Assembly (NCBI RefSeq): GCF_000218895.1
Contig: NC_015703.1
Coordinates: forward strand, 2,245,001 to 2,309,000
DNA from: Runella slithyformis DSM 19594
Lineage (GTDB): Bacteria; Bacteroidota; Bacteroidia; Cytophagales; Spirosomataceae
Direction of reading: 5' to 3'
Length of the DNA stretch: 64,000 bases
The translations under genes were made by a program, and so were the position numbers. Shown here one piece after another: positions 52,699 to 61,624 of the stretch. The stretch's first letter is position 1; each line of letters begins with the position of its first letter. The notes under the pieces were generated by a model that was not told the DNA's origin, did no database searches, and saw nothing but the letters and a program-made list of their open reading frames with translations.

Positions 52699-53846
52699 GC
52701 TTTTTTGTCAAGCGCCACGGCTACGGCTTCGGCCAGATCAATCGCTAAAAGCATCGGTTGCGTATCTACGTGGTCGAGGGTGTCTTCGGGGCGGTGAATG
52801 TGGGGCATGAGCCCGTTTTCATCCAAGGCCGAAAGGGTCACGCAGGGAATGCCTGCGCGCACAAACCAGGCGCTGTCAAAATCGGCGGTGTGCCAGCTTC
52901 CCGTGCGAACTTCACTGAAATGTCGGTCATTTTGGAGGAGGTTAAGGGCCGCTTTGGTCACGATATTGTCGTACTCGATCAGGGTCATGCTTCCCGTTTG
53001 GGTGATTACCTTCAATTGCCCGCTGCCCAAGGTGTCGAAGTTGATAAGGTACGGCGCGTTGTCAGAGGGTTTAAGTGACTTCCAATAATGGTACGCGCCC
53101 ACCATGCCCACTTCTTCCGCATTGGTAAGCACCACTTCGATGGCGGTGTTTTTGAGGTGGGTTTTGAGGTATTCGGCTGTTTTTAGGGCGGCTACTACGC
53201 CCGTAGCGTTGTCGCTGGCGCCATTGGTATAGCCTTTTTGCCAAAACCCTGCGGTCCCCAATACGGCTTGTCCGACAAAGTACAGTGCCAGTAAAATTCG
53301 AATGACCAATAAATAGAGATTATCAGGTAAATGATAACTGAGTCCCACGATCGGTACGGCCAGCGCCATCAACACCATAGACGCCCGAATGGAATTGCGG
53401 AACCCATCTTTGGACTGACGGCTGTACAGCGACGACACTGGTGCCGAGTCGTAATGCGCCATCAAAATAAGGGTACGTTTGGCGTTGGGTACAGCATAAC
53501 GCCCGATGATGTTTTTGACGGTGACCAAAGGCGGCAAAAAAAGAAAAACGGAAGGGCGCCAATCAAAATAAAGCAGCCCGTTGACGGCAAAAAAAGCAAC
53601 CAAAATAACGGAAGCCCACCCAAGCCATTGAATGGTCAACAGTCCGAAAATAAGCCCGCCGATCATCCAATAAACAATGGGGAGGTAGGTAGGAGGCGTG
53701 CGAAAAGATTGGAAATCTACCGAAAATCCTGCTTCGTTCAGTTCTTTGGTGATAATCTCCGCCGCTTTTGCATTGGACTTACTCGCGGCTCCCCGATGAG
53801 GAAAGGCCGTCAATTGTTCCAATAATTGATGGGAATCGGTTGGCAT
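52695..53846 (-). CDS. M28 family peptidase with membrane segments
   Basis: 383 residues. Metal-site blocks are LILMAHYDSAP (His, Asp), GASDNATGVVAALKTAEYL (Asp), VVLTNAEEVGMVGA (Glu pair), FDTLGSG and MPHIHRPEDTLDHVD (last His). Hydrophobic helices at about 55-100 and 160-200 interrupt the fold, as in membrane-linked M28 proteins of Bacteroidota. Probably an aminopeptidase on the envelope; substrate unknown. Its stop overlaps the end of the nadR remnant (convergent). Confidence 0.92.
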   Translation of the reverse strand: MPTDSHQLLEQLTAFPHRGAASKSNAKAAEIITKELNEAGFSVDFQSFRTPPTYLPIVYWMIGGLIFGLLTIQWLGWASVILVAFFAVNGLLYFDWRPSVFLFLPPLVTVKNIIGRYAVPNAKRTLILMAHYDSAPVSSLYSRQSKDGFRNSIRASMVLMALAVPIVGLSYHLPDNLYLLVIRILLALYFVGQAVLGTAGFWQKGYTNGASDNATGVVAALKTAEYLKTHLKNTAIEVVLTNAEEVGMVGAYHYWKSLKPSDNAPYLINFDTLGSGQLKVITQTGSMTLIEYDNIVTKAALNLLQNDRHFSEVRTGSWHTADFDSAWFVRAGIPCVTLSALDENGLMPHIHRPEDTLDHVDTQPMLLAIDLAEAVAVALDKKA

Positions 53847-53860
53847 AGAGTAAATTGCAG

Positions 53861-54607
53861 CTATTTAATACGCCACTTGGGAGAGATATTATACCGTATC
53901 CCGATGCCGGCGTTGAACCCCGCACCGCGCGTCACAAACTCAGCTTTTTCAATCGGTTCCTGATTCGTTCGAATGGATACTTTCACGTTGGCAATGCTTG
54001 TTAAACCTACCACCTGACGAGCATATACGCTCAGGGTCCATCGCCGTGACAGGGCCCAATTGAAACTGGCCGCCAATTCGGCATTGATGGAATGCTGCCG
54101 GAGCACTCCTACCGAGCCCGAGTAGCTGAGCGAGTCGGTCCAGGTATGGCCGCGGGTGGTGATCACGCCGTTGAATGCCTTTTGGGTGATTTCACCGTTG
54201 GCCCAAACGTACTGTAAACCGCCGCCTACGTGGGCTTCCAATTGGTCATAAAATACCCGTACGCGCCAATTGGCCCTCAGCGGAAACGACATGAAATGCA
54301 GAGGATTGGCGCCAATGGCCCGATTGGTCTGATACAGATAGACGAGGTTGAGCGGTAAGGAATAAATGCCCGTTTCAACCGACATATAGGGGTTCACAAC
54401 TTTGCCAACTTTGACGCCGTACATGGGCATGATTCCCGAGCCACCGGGGTTGTATTTGGTGAGTTCGCCCGCAATCATGCGCGTTTGATTACTGAAGATA
54501 CCGATGTCAGTTCCAACGTACCAATGACCACGGAATGGCTTACCCTGAGCAAATCCCGATAAAGCAAACAAACATATCAGTCCAGCTATCGCGTAGCAGT
54601 GTTTCAT
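53861..54607 (-). CDS. Outer-membrane beta-barrel protein, hypothetical
   Basis: 248 residues with signal peptide MKHCYAIAGLICLFALSGFA. The remaining sequence alternates in barrel fashion (HWYVGTDIGIF, YGVKVGKVVNPYMSVETGIY, RWTLSVYARQVVGL) and ends in an aromatic-flanked strand GIGIRYNISPKWRIK. It fits the OMP_b-brl / porin-family-like small barrels. No neighbour hints at function. Confidence 0.82.
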   Translation of the reverse strand: MKHCYAIAGLICLFALSGFAQGKPFRGHWYVGTDIGIFSNQTRMIAGELTKYNPGGSGIMPMYGVKVGKVVNPYMSVETGIYSLPLNLVYLYQTNRAIGANPLHFMSFPLRANWRVRVFYDQLEAHVGGGLQYVWANGEITQKAFNGVITTRGHTWTDSLSYSGSVGVLRQHSINAELAASFNWALSRRWTLSVYARQVVGLTSIANVKVSIRTNQEPIEKAEFVTRGAGFNAGIGIRYNISPKWRIK

Positions 54608-54709
54608 GGGTAGGCAGCGTTAATGACCTGAAAGTGTGGCTAATATACGGAATTTTGAAATTCGGCCGGCAAAAAGTACGCTAATATTTAAGAAATGTTC
54701 TAAAACGAA

Positions 54710-54735
54710 ACGGGGGCGGCCAAAAGCCGCCCCCG
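54710..54735. terminator. Terminator after the 54751 gene
   Basis: ACGGGGGCGGC-CAAA-AGCCGCCCCCGT-type hairpin, 11-bp GC-rich stem; TTCGTTTTAG follows on the minus strand. Confidence 0.8.
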
Positions 54736-54750
54736 TACAGTATCGGATTT

Positions 54751-55164
54751 TTAGAACCACCCGGCGCCCAAATTGCGGAAAGGCCATGGGATAGAGAGTA
54801 AAATCAGGATCAATGCCACCAGATAAAAGGTGAACACCTTGCCGTGGTTCAGCTTTTTAGCCTGCGCATGACCAATGGTGATCAACACAATGGCTACCAG
54901 CATACCGACGATGTGCTCGACGGTATAAAAACGGTAAAATTTGTCGCTCAGCATGTCAAAACGCACTTTTACTCCCCAATCAAGCGCATAAAGGATAAGC
55001 CCGATAAGTAATTGAGTGTGCGTGGCGATCATGGCAAACAAATAGACTTTGGAGTAGGGCGCGTTGGGTTGGCTGCGCTTGGTGAATGCGATATAAATGG
55101 CCGCGATCAGCAGCGCAAGAACCACATAACGAAGGCCGGAATGGGCACGGACAAGGATTTCCAT
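54751..55164 (-). CDS. Small four-helix membrane protein
   Basis: 137 residues with four helices: LRYVVLALLIAAIYIAF, VYLFAMIATHTQLLIGLILY, IVGMLVAIVLITIGHAQAKK and VFTFYLVALILILLSIPWPF. Conserved-looking histidines sit in or near helices (His9, His50, His85, His98), which recalls small cytochrome b-like proteins of Bacteroidota, but heme binding is not established. It is 46 nt downstream of thiL on the same strand and may share its transcript. Confidence 0.82.
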   Translation of the reverse strand: MEILVRAHSGLRYVVLALLIAAIYIAFTKRSQPNAPYSKVYLFAMIATHTQLLIGLILYALDWGVKVRFDMLSDKFYRFYTVEHIVGMLVAIVLITIGHAQAKKLNHGKVFTFYLVALILILLSIPWPFRNLGAGWF

Positions 55165-55210
55165 AGTTGGTTGTTTTGGGTATATAATGAATGAAACAGA
55201 GAATGAGACG

Positions 55211-56251
55211 TTAAGATGGATGGTTGCTCAAATGCTGCCAGCCCTGTGCTTTGATCGGAAAGCGGCTCCCGCCTTTGGTCACGAGTTCTACGTTGGCCGG
55301 GTCGTTGGTCATGAATCCTGCAAAGCTGATATGCGGTGAGTTCTTAATTTTTTCGTAGTCTGCCTGTTTGATCGTAAACAACAGCTCATAATCTTCACCG
55401 CCGTTGAGGGCAATGGTCAACGGGCTGATCTTGAACTCATCGGCAGTCAGGAATGTATCGTCGGCGATGGGAACATTTTCCTCAAAAACCTGAGCACCCG
55501 TTCCCGATTGGTGGCAGAGATGCAGGATCTCCGACGCCAGTCCGTCCGAAATATCGATCATCGATGTGGGAACCACGCCGGCTTCCAACAGCTCATAAAT
55601 GAGGTCGGTGCGGGCTTCGGGTTTGAGCTGCCGGCCTACCAAATACGATTTGTCTTCCAATTGCGGCTGCATGTCGGGGTTTTCCAAAAACTCCCTTTTT
55701 TCTCTTTCCAGCAGTTGCAGGCCCATGTATGCCGCGCCCAGATCGCCCGTGATGCAGATGATGTCATTGGGTTTGGCCCCGTTTCGATACGCAATTTTTG
55801 TTTTATCTACCGCTCCTATGGCCGTGACCGAGATCAGCAAACCCGAGCGCGAAGAGGTCGTGTCGCCGCCTACCAGATCCACTTTATACGCTTCGCAGGC
55901 CGCTTGGATGCCCGCGTACAATTCGTCGATGGCTTCTACCGAAAAGCGATTGCTCAATCCGATGCTTACCGTTACCTGACGCGGAATGCCGTTCATGGCC
56001 GCAATGTCGGAGACATTGACCGCGATGGCTTTGTAACCTAAGTGCTTGAGCGGAACATAACTAAGGTCAAAATGGACGCCTTCCACGAGCATATCGGTCG
56101 AGACGAGCAAATACTCATCCGTGCCGGTGTCAATGACGGCGGCATCGTCGCCGATCCCTTTTATTGTTTGGGGGAGAACGGGCGTAAATTGCTGATTTAT
56201 ACGGTCGATCAGTCCAAATTCACCCAGTGTTGCAAGTTCAGTTCGAATCAT
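55211..56251 (-). CDS. thiL: Thiamine-monophosphate kinase ThiL
   Basis: 346 residues. The PurM-like fold is shown by GIGDDAAVIDTG, LVSTDMLVEGVHFDLSY, YKAIAVNVSDIAAMNG, VDLVGGDTTSSRSGLLISV and MIDISDGLASEILH, all nucleotide and magnesium sites of ThiL. The C-terminal LNGGEDYELLFTI motif completes the active site. It makes thiamine diphosphate from the monophosphate in the cytoplasm. No other thi genes and no TPP riboswitch are visible nearby. Confidence 0.96.
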   Translation of the reverse strand: MIRTELATLGEFGLIDRINQQFTPVLPQTIKGIGDDAAVIDTGTDEYLLVSTDMLVEGVHFDLSYVPLKHLGYKAIAVNVSDIAAMNGIPRQVTVSIGLSNRFSVEAIDELYAGIQAACEAYKVDLVGGDTTSSRSGLLISVTAIGAVDKTKIAYRNGAKPNDIICITGDLGAAYMGLQLLEREKREFLENPDMQPQLEDKSYLVGRQLKPEARTDLIYELLEAGVVPTSMIDISDGLASEILHLCHQSGTGAQVFEENVPIADDTFLTADEFKISPLTIALNGGEDYELLFTIKQADYEKIKNSPHISFAGFMTNDPANVELVTKGGSRFPIKAQGWQHLSNHPS

Positions 56252-56444
56252 TTCAGGAAGATGTCAGATGCCCGACATTTGGTGTAAAGTAATAGTTGAA
56301 AATTTGCATTACAAAACTTTTCGTCGCAAAGTTCGTTAAAAGAATGGCTTTTCCCGTATGTTATGAATAATCATTGGAAAGCCGTCTGTCAACGGCAGAA
56401 GCCCGTAAAGAGAACTTAATAGCTACTTTTTTGTTAGAAACAGT

Positions 56445-57098
56445 ATGAAGTCAATCATCAAAAAACTCATTTTCGGCACGTTGACATTGTCGTCGCTCAG
56501 CTCGTGCGGGCAGTCAGCCAAAAAGATCGAACAAATGGAAGAAAAATCAAAAACCCTGACGGGGCTGGCTACGGCCACGTTTGGAACCGGCTGCTTTTGG
56601 TGTACCGAAGCAGTGTATCAGGAAATGGAAGGGGTAGAATCGGTGGTATCCGGCTATTCGGGTGGATTTGTCGAAAATCCGACCTACGAACAGGTCTGCG
56701 GAAAAGCCACCGGCCATGCCGAATGCGTAGAGATCAAATATGACCCCAAAAAAGTGACGTATCTTGAATTATTGGAGGTTTTCTTCCGGGTGCATGACCC
56801 AACCACCAAAGACCGTCAGGGCAACGACGTGGGGCCGCAGTACCGTTCGGTGATTTTTTACCACGATGCAGAGCAAAAAGCATTGGCCGAAAAAACCATC
56901 AAAGAACTCAACGCCTCCGGTGCATTCAGTAAACCTATCGTGACAGAAGTAGCCAAAGCGGAGAAATTCTACGTGGCGGAAGCCTATCACCAAAACTTTT
57001 TTGCCAACAACCCCAACCAAGGCTACTGCGCGTTTGTCGTAGCGCCCAAAGTGGATAAGTTCAAAAAAGTGTTTAAAGACAAGTTGAAAGCGCATTGA
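56445..57098 (+). CDS. msrA: Peptide-methionine (S)-S-oxide reductase MsrA, lipoprotein form
   Basis: 217 residues. It starts with a lipoprotein signal (MKSIIKKLIFGTLTLSSLSSCGQ; lipobox LSSC), so it is envelope-anchored rather than cytoplasmic. The catalytic block is FGTGCFWCTEAVYQ, followed by GYSGGF, GHAECVEIKYDP and the C-terminal EAYHQNFF. A resolving cysteine is present in QGYCAFVVAP. The enzyme repairs oxidised methionine. No msrB is beside it. A terminator follows. Confidence 0.96.
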   Translation: MKSIIKKLIFGTLTLSSLSSCGQSAKKIEQMEEKSKTLTGLATATFGTGCFWCTEAVYQEMEGVESVVSGYSGGFVENPTYEQVCGKATGHAECVEIKYDPKKVTYLELLEVFFRVHDPTTKDRQGNDVGPQYRSVIFYHDAEQKALAEKTIKELNASGAFSKPIVTEVAKAEKFYVAEAYHQNFFANNPNQGYCAFVVAPKVDKFKKVFKDKLKAH

Positions 57099-57121
57099 CA
57101 GTCTTTGCTTAATAAAATACG

Positions 57122-57147
57122 AAAAGCCCCTGTTCAGGGGCTTTTTT
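57122..57147 (+). terminator. Terminator after msrA
   Basis: AAAAGCCCCTG-TT-CAGGGGCTTTTTT, nine or more base pairs with a T tract. Confidence 0.9.
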
Positions 57148-57306
57148 GCTTCTTAGTGTCTCTGCCTGAGTGGGTTAATTTGACCATGATCGATTGCAGG
57201 AACGGGAGGTCATACGTCAGTTTTATAAATTTTTTTAAAAATGTTGTAAATTAAAATGTAAGATTCTATATTTGAGTGCTTTACCATGACTTAATAAACA
57301 TAAATA

Positions 57307-57576
57307 ATGCCGTCACGCTACGCTGTATGTCCCATCACGGGACTTGAGGTTGTGCTATGTAAGCCCCTGGACGACTTTAAGGGCATTCGTTTCGTTAACC
57401 CCTCCATCAGTGAACATCTGCTGATTTGCATCTCTGAAACTATTCTTCAAAACAACGAGATTCGGGAGGATTTGGTCAAAAACCGTGAAAAGTTTGTCAA
57501 AAACCTGAAAATGGTTGCGCGGATCAGAAGAGAAACGGTCATTTCCACCGGTAATTGGTGGCTTTTTGTGAAATAG
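57307..57576 (+). CDS. Small hypothetical protein
   Basis: 89 residues beginning MPSRYAVCPITGLEVVLCKP. The N-terminal part has two cysteines (CPITG and LCKP); the rest is a helical, charged stretch (NEIREDLVKNREKFVKNLKM) ending WWLFVK. No family recognised and no signal peptide. Convergent with the CrtA-like gene. Confidence 0.5.
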   Translation: MPSRYAVCPITGLEVVLCKPLDDFKGIRFVNPSISEHLLICISETILQNNEIREDLVKNREKFVKNLKMVARIRRETVISTGNWWLFVK

Positions 57577-57593
57577 TGCGGTTGTCCAAATGG

Positions 57594-58298
57594 TCAAAGT
57601 GTTTTTTGTATGATGCCCATCGGGTCTTTTCCCTCATAGCTTCCGGAGACCGCAACGGGAATAAAACGGGCAAACAGTTCTTCCCGATACCAATGCTGTT
57701 GGCGGGTCTTTTTTACCACTTCTTTGTGAAATCCGCTTTGGTAGGCAAATTTTTTAATGGCTTCCACATTTTCCCAAACACTGACCGTAGCCTGTTGAAT
57801 GAGCGGTACCTCACCAACGCCCACTGCCATTCGGAGGCCCGCGGCTGCCTGCATGGCCCGTTGGGTGTGCGGTACATGTCGCCAAAAAGAAAAGAGTTGG
57901 CTCAATCGTATGCTCGCGCGGGTCAGCACCACTACGGGACCGGCGTAGTCGGGTAGAGGTGTAACGGCGGTAAACGGATTGAGGCCATCCCACAGGCCGT
58001 GCGATTGAAGCACGGTCATCTGAACGGTATATGATTCGGCCGTGTGTGTCAGGTAGTCATTTGTTTTTTCGGATGAAAAAAAATGTTCTGCTTCTGCGCG
58101 CGAGTTCCACTGCGCAATAAAGGCATACTGCGCCAAATCAGGGAGTAGGCTGAATCCGTGCCGTCCACAGCCCAACATTTTCCCAAAAAGTATACCTTTG
58201 GGTAACGGGTTGAGCAGTGCTTTCAGGCCCATTTGGGTAAAAGCCCACCATTGCTGAGGCCGTGAAAAACGAAAAAGAGAAAACGTCGTAACGGGCAT
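57594..58298 (-). CDS. Spheroidene monooxygenase-like (CrtA family) protein
   Basis: 234 residues from MPVTTFSLFRFSRPQQW; a start 12 codons earlier is open. The C-terminal half is the family's best marker: SFWRHVPHTQRAM, LIQQATVSVWENVEAIKKFA and KKTRQQHWYREELFARF. CrtA proteins add keto groups to acyclic carotenoids, and family members occur in pigmented Bacteroidota. No other carotenoid gene is in the window, so the substrate is open. It is divergent from the ATPase-TolC unit. Confidence 0.8.
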   Translation of the reverse strand: MPVTTFSLFRFSRPQQWWAFTQMGLKALLNPLPKGILFGKMLGCGRHGFSLLPDLAQYAFIAQWNSRAEAEHFFSSEKTNDYLTHTAESYTVQMTVLQSHGLWDGLNPFTAVTPLPDYAGPVVVLTRASIRLSQLFSFWRHVPHTQRAMQAAAGLRMAVGVGEVPLIQQATVSVWENVEAIKKFAYQSGFHKEVVKKTRQQHWYREELFARFIPVAVSGSYEGKDPMGIIQKTL

Positions 58299-58421
58299 GC
58301 GGGCCGATGTAGGATGAATGGTATGAAACAGCATGATGCGGATACAGTCTAATGAAGGAAAAACGCCTGAATAAGCACTGGGTTCTCTAAAAAAACTGCA
58401 CCGGCGGCGGTGTCGGGCTAT

Positions 58422-58458
58422 CGTCCGAAGGCGTACAAATATTGTCCGTTTTCGGACG
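58422..58458. promoter_or_regulatory. Tandem dyad UAS, copy 5
   Basis: CGTCCG-AAGG-CGTACA, 5-nt spacer, TGTCCG-TTTT-CGGACG. Centres 21 bp apart. The stronger dyad is promoter-proximal, 55 bp from the -24 GG of the promoter at 58511. Confidence 0.8.
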
Positions 58459-58510
58459 ATTTTATGAAAGTAGCTTTAATTAACCTACTGAATTTCAGTG
58501 AAATAATAAG

Positions 58511-58527
58511 TTGGCACAACTCGTGCA
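58511..58527 (+). promoter_or_regulatory. sigma54 promoter of the ATPase-TolC unit
   Basis: TTGGCACAACTCGTGCA: complete TTGGCAC -24 block, 5-nt spacer and GTGC with the invariant GC at -12. It is the best sigma54 match in the window, 42 nt ahead of the ATG at 58569. Confidence 0.82.
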
Positions 58528-58568
58528 AAATACAATACAATATCTCAAAATCACTTAGCAACAGTTCC

Positions 58569-59234
58569 ATGATTAAGTTAAAAGGCATCTCAAAATATTA
58601 TCCGGCAGGTTTTGGAAAAACGTACGTACTGCGCAATATCAATTTGGGAATAAATGAGGGGGAATTTGTGTCCATTATGGGGCCTTCCGGCTCCGGAAAA
58701 TCCACATTACTCCACATTTTGGGGTTGTTGGAAGAGCCTTCGGAAGGTGAGTACCTGTTCCTGGACGAAAAAGTGGACAGGCTCAGCGAGAAAAAACGGA
58801 CCGAATTGCACCGTCACCGCATCGGATTTGTCTTTCAGGCTTACCATTTGATCGACGAGCTGACGGTCTACGAAAACATTGAAACGCCGTTATTGTACAA
58901 AGGAACTTCCTCCTCAGAGCGGAAAAGCCGGGTAGCTGAACTGTTGGATCGGTTTAATATGGTTGCTAAGAAAGACCTGTTCCCCAGTCAGTTATCGGGC
59001 GGGCAGCAGCAGTTGGTGGGTATAGCCCGGGCCATTGTCCATGAGCCTAAGATCATCTTTGCCGACGAGCCAACGGGTAATTTACATTCCGAACAGGCCA
59101 AAGAAATCATGGAACTGTTTAAAGAACTCAATCAAAAAGATAAAGTTTCCATTGTGCAGGTGACCCATTCGGAAGTCAATGCCGAATATGGAAACCGGGT
59201 TATCCGCCTGAAAGACGGGTGGATCTCGGAATAG
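58569..59234 (+). CDS. MacB/LolD-type ABC transporter ATP-binding protein
   Basis: 221 residues from [20 protein letters not shown]. The open frame extends 53 codons upstream, but that would cross the sigma54 promoter and dyad, so this start is preferred. Walker A is GPSGSGKST, the signature [14 protein letters not shown], Walker [12 protein letters not shown] and the switch His [27 protein letters not shown] places it in the MacB/LolD group. It is followed by a tolC-like gene; no permease is adjacent, so it presumably serves the permeases at 1-28.8 kb. Confidence 0.94.
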   Translation: MIKLKGISKYYPAGFGKTYVLRNINLGINEGEFVSIMGPSGSGKSTLLHILGLLEEPSEGEYLFLDEKVDRLSEKKRTELHRHRIGFVFQAYHLIDELTVYENIETPLLYKGTSSSERKSRVAELLDRFNMVAKKDLFPSQLSGGQQQLVGIARAIVHEPKIIFADEPTGNLHSEQAKEIMELFKELNQKDKVSIVQVTHSEVNAEYGNRVIRLKDGWISE

Positions 59235-59263
59235 TCAGTCGTTTACGGTTAATAAGAATATGC

Positions 59264-60589
59264 ATGTTACAGTTATCTAAACTACTATTTTTAGCCATTG
59301 GCGCGCTGCTTTGGAGCCTCAATGCAAGTGCCCAAAAGACGTTGACCTTGCGGGAGTGTGTGGAATTGTTGACAAAAAACAACCTTACGTACCGTGAGGG
59401 TCAATTGCAGGCACAGATGGCGGATGCACAGGTGCAGCAATCGCGCTCGCTGCAATTGCCTCAATTGGGATTCAGTGCCGGACAAAACCTGAACTTCGGC
59501 CGCAGTATCGACCGGTTTACCAATGCCTATATTGATCAGTTATACAATACCAATGGGATTGGCTTAGGGTTTCAGGTGCCGCTGTTTCAGGGGTTTCAGA
59601 TTCAGCATCAGATTCAGCAGGGCATTGCCCTGCGTGATGCAGCCCTGAAAAACCGGGAAGCTGTCCTGAATCAGCAGGTAATTCGCGTGCTTCAGGCCTA
59701 TGTGCAGGTATTGGCCAACAAGGCATTGTATGAGGCTGCACGTCAGCAGGTGGTCTCATCGCAGCAGCAGGTGGAGCGGGTGGAAAAGCAGGTTGCCGCC
59801 GGAACGGTCGGACAAAATACCCTGTATGAAATAAAAGCCCAATTGGCTAATGATAAATTTGACGAAGTAACCGCGCGCAACAACGAGCAATTGGCCAAAT
59901 TGACGCTGTTTCAGTTGATGAATATTCAACCTGAAAAAGACGTAGTGCTTGAGCCCATTGCCGACGCCGCCACAGCATTGAGTGAGGCCCCTTCGGCCGA
60001 GGCAATTTATGACGATGCCGTAAAGATGTTTCCGGAGGTAAAAAGCAGCGAGCTGCGCCTGAGCAGTTTTACCGGTCAGATCAAAGCCATTCAGGCCAAC
60101 AGCCTTCCGGCCTTAAGTCTTTCGGGCAATTTTGCCGCCTTTTATGCATCTACCAACGCTGAGCGCAGCTATTTCAAACAGCTTGACGCTACCCGAAACG
60201 GATCGCTGAGTGTAGGGTTAAATATTCCCATCATGGGGCGTTGGCAGGTTCGTCCTCGGGTTGATGTGGCCAGAGCGCAGCAGGCCCTGGCACGAAATCA
60301 GGTAGATGTGGTAAAGCAATTGCTGCGGCAATCGATCGAATTGGCCGTGCAACAGTTGGATGCTACCACCGACCGGTACGCTGCCGCTCAAAGCCAGGTT
60401 GAGTCATTGGATGCCAACTTTGCAGCCGCCGAAAGCCGCCTGAATGCAGGCATGATCAATGTATTTGAATACACACTGGCCAAAGCCAATTTGGCTCGGG
60501 CGCAGGCCAACGCCATTCGGTCGCGCTACGAATACGCTCTCCAACGACAGATAATTGAATTTTATCGGAAAGGAAAATGGGAATTCTAG
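59264..60589 (+). CDS. TolC-family outer-membrane efflux protein
   Basis: 441 residues from MLQLSKLLFLAIGALLWSL, a signal peptide ending NASAQ; the start was chosen for this. Two outer-membrane-factor repeats follow: LTLRECVELLTKNNLTYREG and GLGFQVPLFQGFQIQHQIQQ in the first, VGLNIPIMGRWQVRPRVDVA and ESRLNAGMINVFEYTLAKAN in the second, separated by long Gln/Ala-rich coiled coils. It forms the exit duct of a tripartite exporter. It lies 29 nt after the ATPase (58569) and is the only TolC in the window, so it is the likely partner of the adaptor at 30042. Confidence 0.95.
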   Translation: MLQLSKLLFLAIGALLWSLNASAQKTLTLRECVELLTKNNLTYREGQLQAQMADAQVQQSRSLQLPQLGFSAGQNLNFGRSIDRFTNAYIDQLYNTNGIGLGFQVPLFQGFQIQHQIQQGIALRDAALKNREAVLNQQVIRVLQAYVQVLANKALYEAARQQVVSSQQQVERVEKQVAAGTVGQNTLYEIKAQLANDKFDEVTARNNEQLAKLTLFQLMNIQPEKDVVLEPIADAATALSEAPSAEAIYDDAVKMFPEVKSSELRLSSFTGQIKAIQANSLPALSLSGNFAAFYASTNAERSYFKQLDATRNGSLSVGLNIPIMGRWQVRPRVDVARAQQALARNQVDVVKQLLRQSIELAVQQLDATTDRYAAAQSQVESLDANFAAAESRLNAGMINVFEYTLAKANLARAQANAIRSRYEYALQRQIIEFYRKGKWEF

Positions 60590-60613
60590 CGCATATCGGT
60601 AAATAAAAGAATA

Positions 60614-60665
60614 GTTAAAAGTTAGTTATGGTTTGATTATCAATACCTTGTAATTAACTTTTAAC
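60614..60665. terminator. AT-rich inverted repeat after tolC
   Basis: GTTAAAAGTTAGTTA and TAATTAACTTTTAAC (one mismatch) with a 22-nt loop, followed by TTTTCGC. Possible terminator. Confidence 0.5.
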
Positions 60666-60760
60666 TTTTCGCTCTTCACAATTATGCACTTCTGATAATC
60701 TTTATTGATTTTTGTGGAGGTTTTTGTATCATTGATACCTTCATTCAAAATCGGTCACTT

Positions 60761-61624
60761 ATGTTTGGCTATATTATCTGGGATGTAAATCCTGAAATTT
60801 TCAGTATCGGCAGTTTCTCTATTCGTTGGTATGGATTGTTGTTTGCCTCGGGCTTCCTGATCGGTCAACGCATCATGACGCATGTTTTTCGCAAAGAAGG
60901 AATAAAAGAGGCCCTATTGGATTCGCTTCTGCTTACCATGGTCATTGCTACAGTCGTTGGGGCACGGTTGGGGCACTTTTTGTTTTATGAGCCGGAGGTA
61001 TTGCTTAACAATCCGTTACAGGTCATTACGCCTCCTTTTGCGGGTTTGGCCAGTCACGGAGCGGCAATCGGTATTTTGCTGGGATTATACCTCTACGCCC
61101 GTAACAAGAAAATGAGTTTTCTGTGGGTGGTTGACCGTATCGTGATCGCTGTCGCGTTGGCAGGCTGTTTTATTCGCCTCGGCAACCTGATGAATTCCGA
61201 GATCGTCGGAAAAGTCACCGACGTTCCCTGGGCGTTTGTATTTACCCGCAACTTCGAGTTTACGCAGTATCCGCGCCACCCGGCACAGTTGTATGAAGCC
61301 ATTGCCTGTTTGGTGCTTTGTGTTCTGTTGTTTTGGATATGGAACCAACGTAAATCACAGACACCGCAGGGGTTATTACTGGGGATTTTCCTGATATGGG
61401 TATTTGGCCTTCGTTTTGTATTTGAGTTTTTCAAAGAAAATCAGGTAGCTTTTGAAAACGAACTGACGTATAACATGGGCCAGATCCTGAGTATTCCGGC
61501 CATTTTGATGGGCATTGGGTTTTTGATCTATGCGTTTCGGAATAAAAACAAAGAGCAGCGCATTTTTACCGACTCTTTGGCAGAAGAAGAAAATCGCAGT
61601 GATTCACTGCCGGCCAAATCCTAA
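60761..61624 (+). CDS. lgt: Prolipoprotein diacylglyceryl transferase
   Basis: 287 residues with about seven helices. The Lgt signature is CFIRLGNLMNSEIVGKVTD (Arg, Asn and Glu at the active site), with HGAAIGI (ASHGAAIG) earlier and RHPAQLYEA after. The enzyme transfers diacylglycerol from phosphatidylglycerol to the lipobox cysteine of prolipoproteins in the inner membrane, and several such lipoproteins are encoded in this window. The C-terminal tail (after about 265) is charged and cytoplasmic. Confidence 0.96.
   Translation: MFGYIIWDVNPEIFSIGSFSIRWYGLLFASGFLIGQRIMTHVFRKEGIKEALLDSLLLTMVIATVVGARLGHFLFYEPEVLLNNPLQVITPPFAGLASHGAAIGILLGLYLYARNKKMSFLWVVDRIVIAVALAGCFIRLGNLMNSEIVGKVTDVPWAFVFTRNFEFTQYPRHPAQLYEAIACLVLCVLLFWIWNQRKSQTPQGLLLGIFLIWVFGLRFVFEFFKENQVAFENELTYNMGQILSIPAILMGIGFLIYAFRNKNKEQRIFTDSLAEEENRSDSLPAKS

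Noticed and set aside
58410-58568. A 53-codon N-terminal extension of the ATPase
   Set aside because: It overlaps the dyad and the sigma54 promoter; the family start [11 protein letters not shown] lies at 58569.
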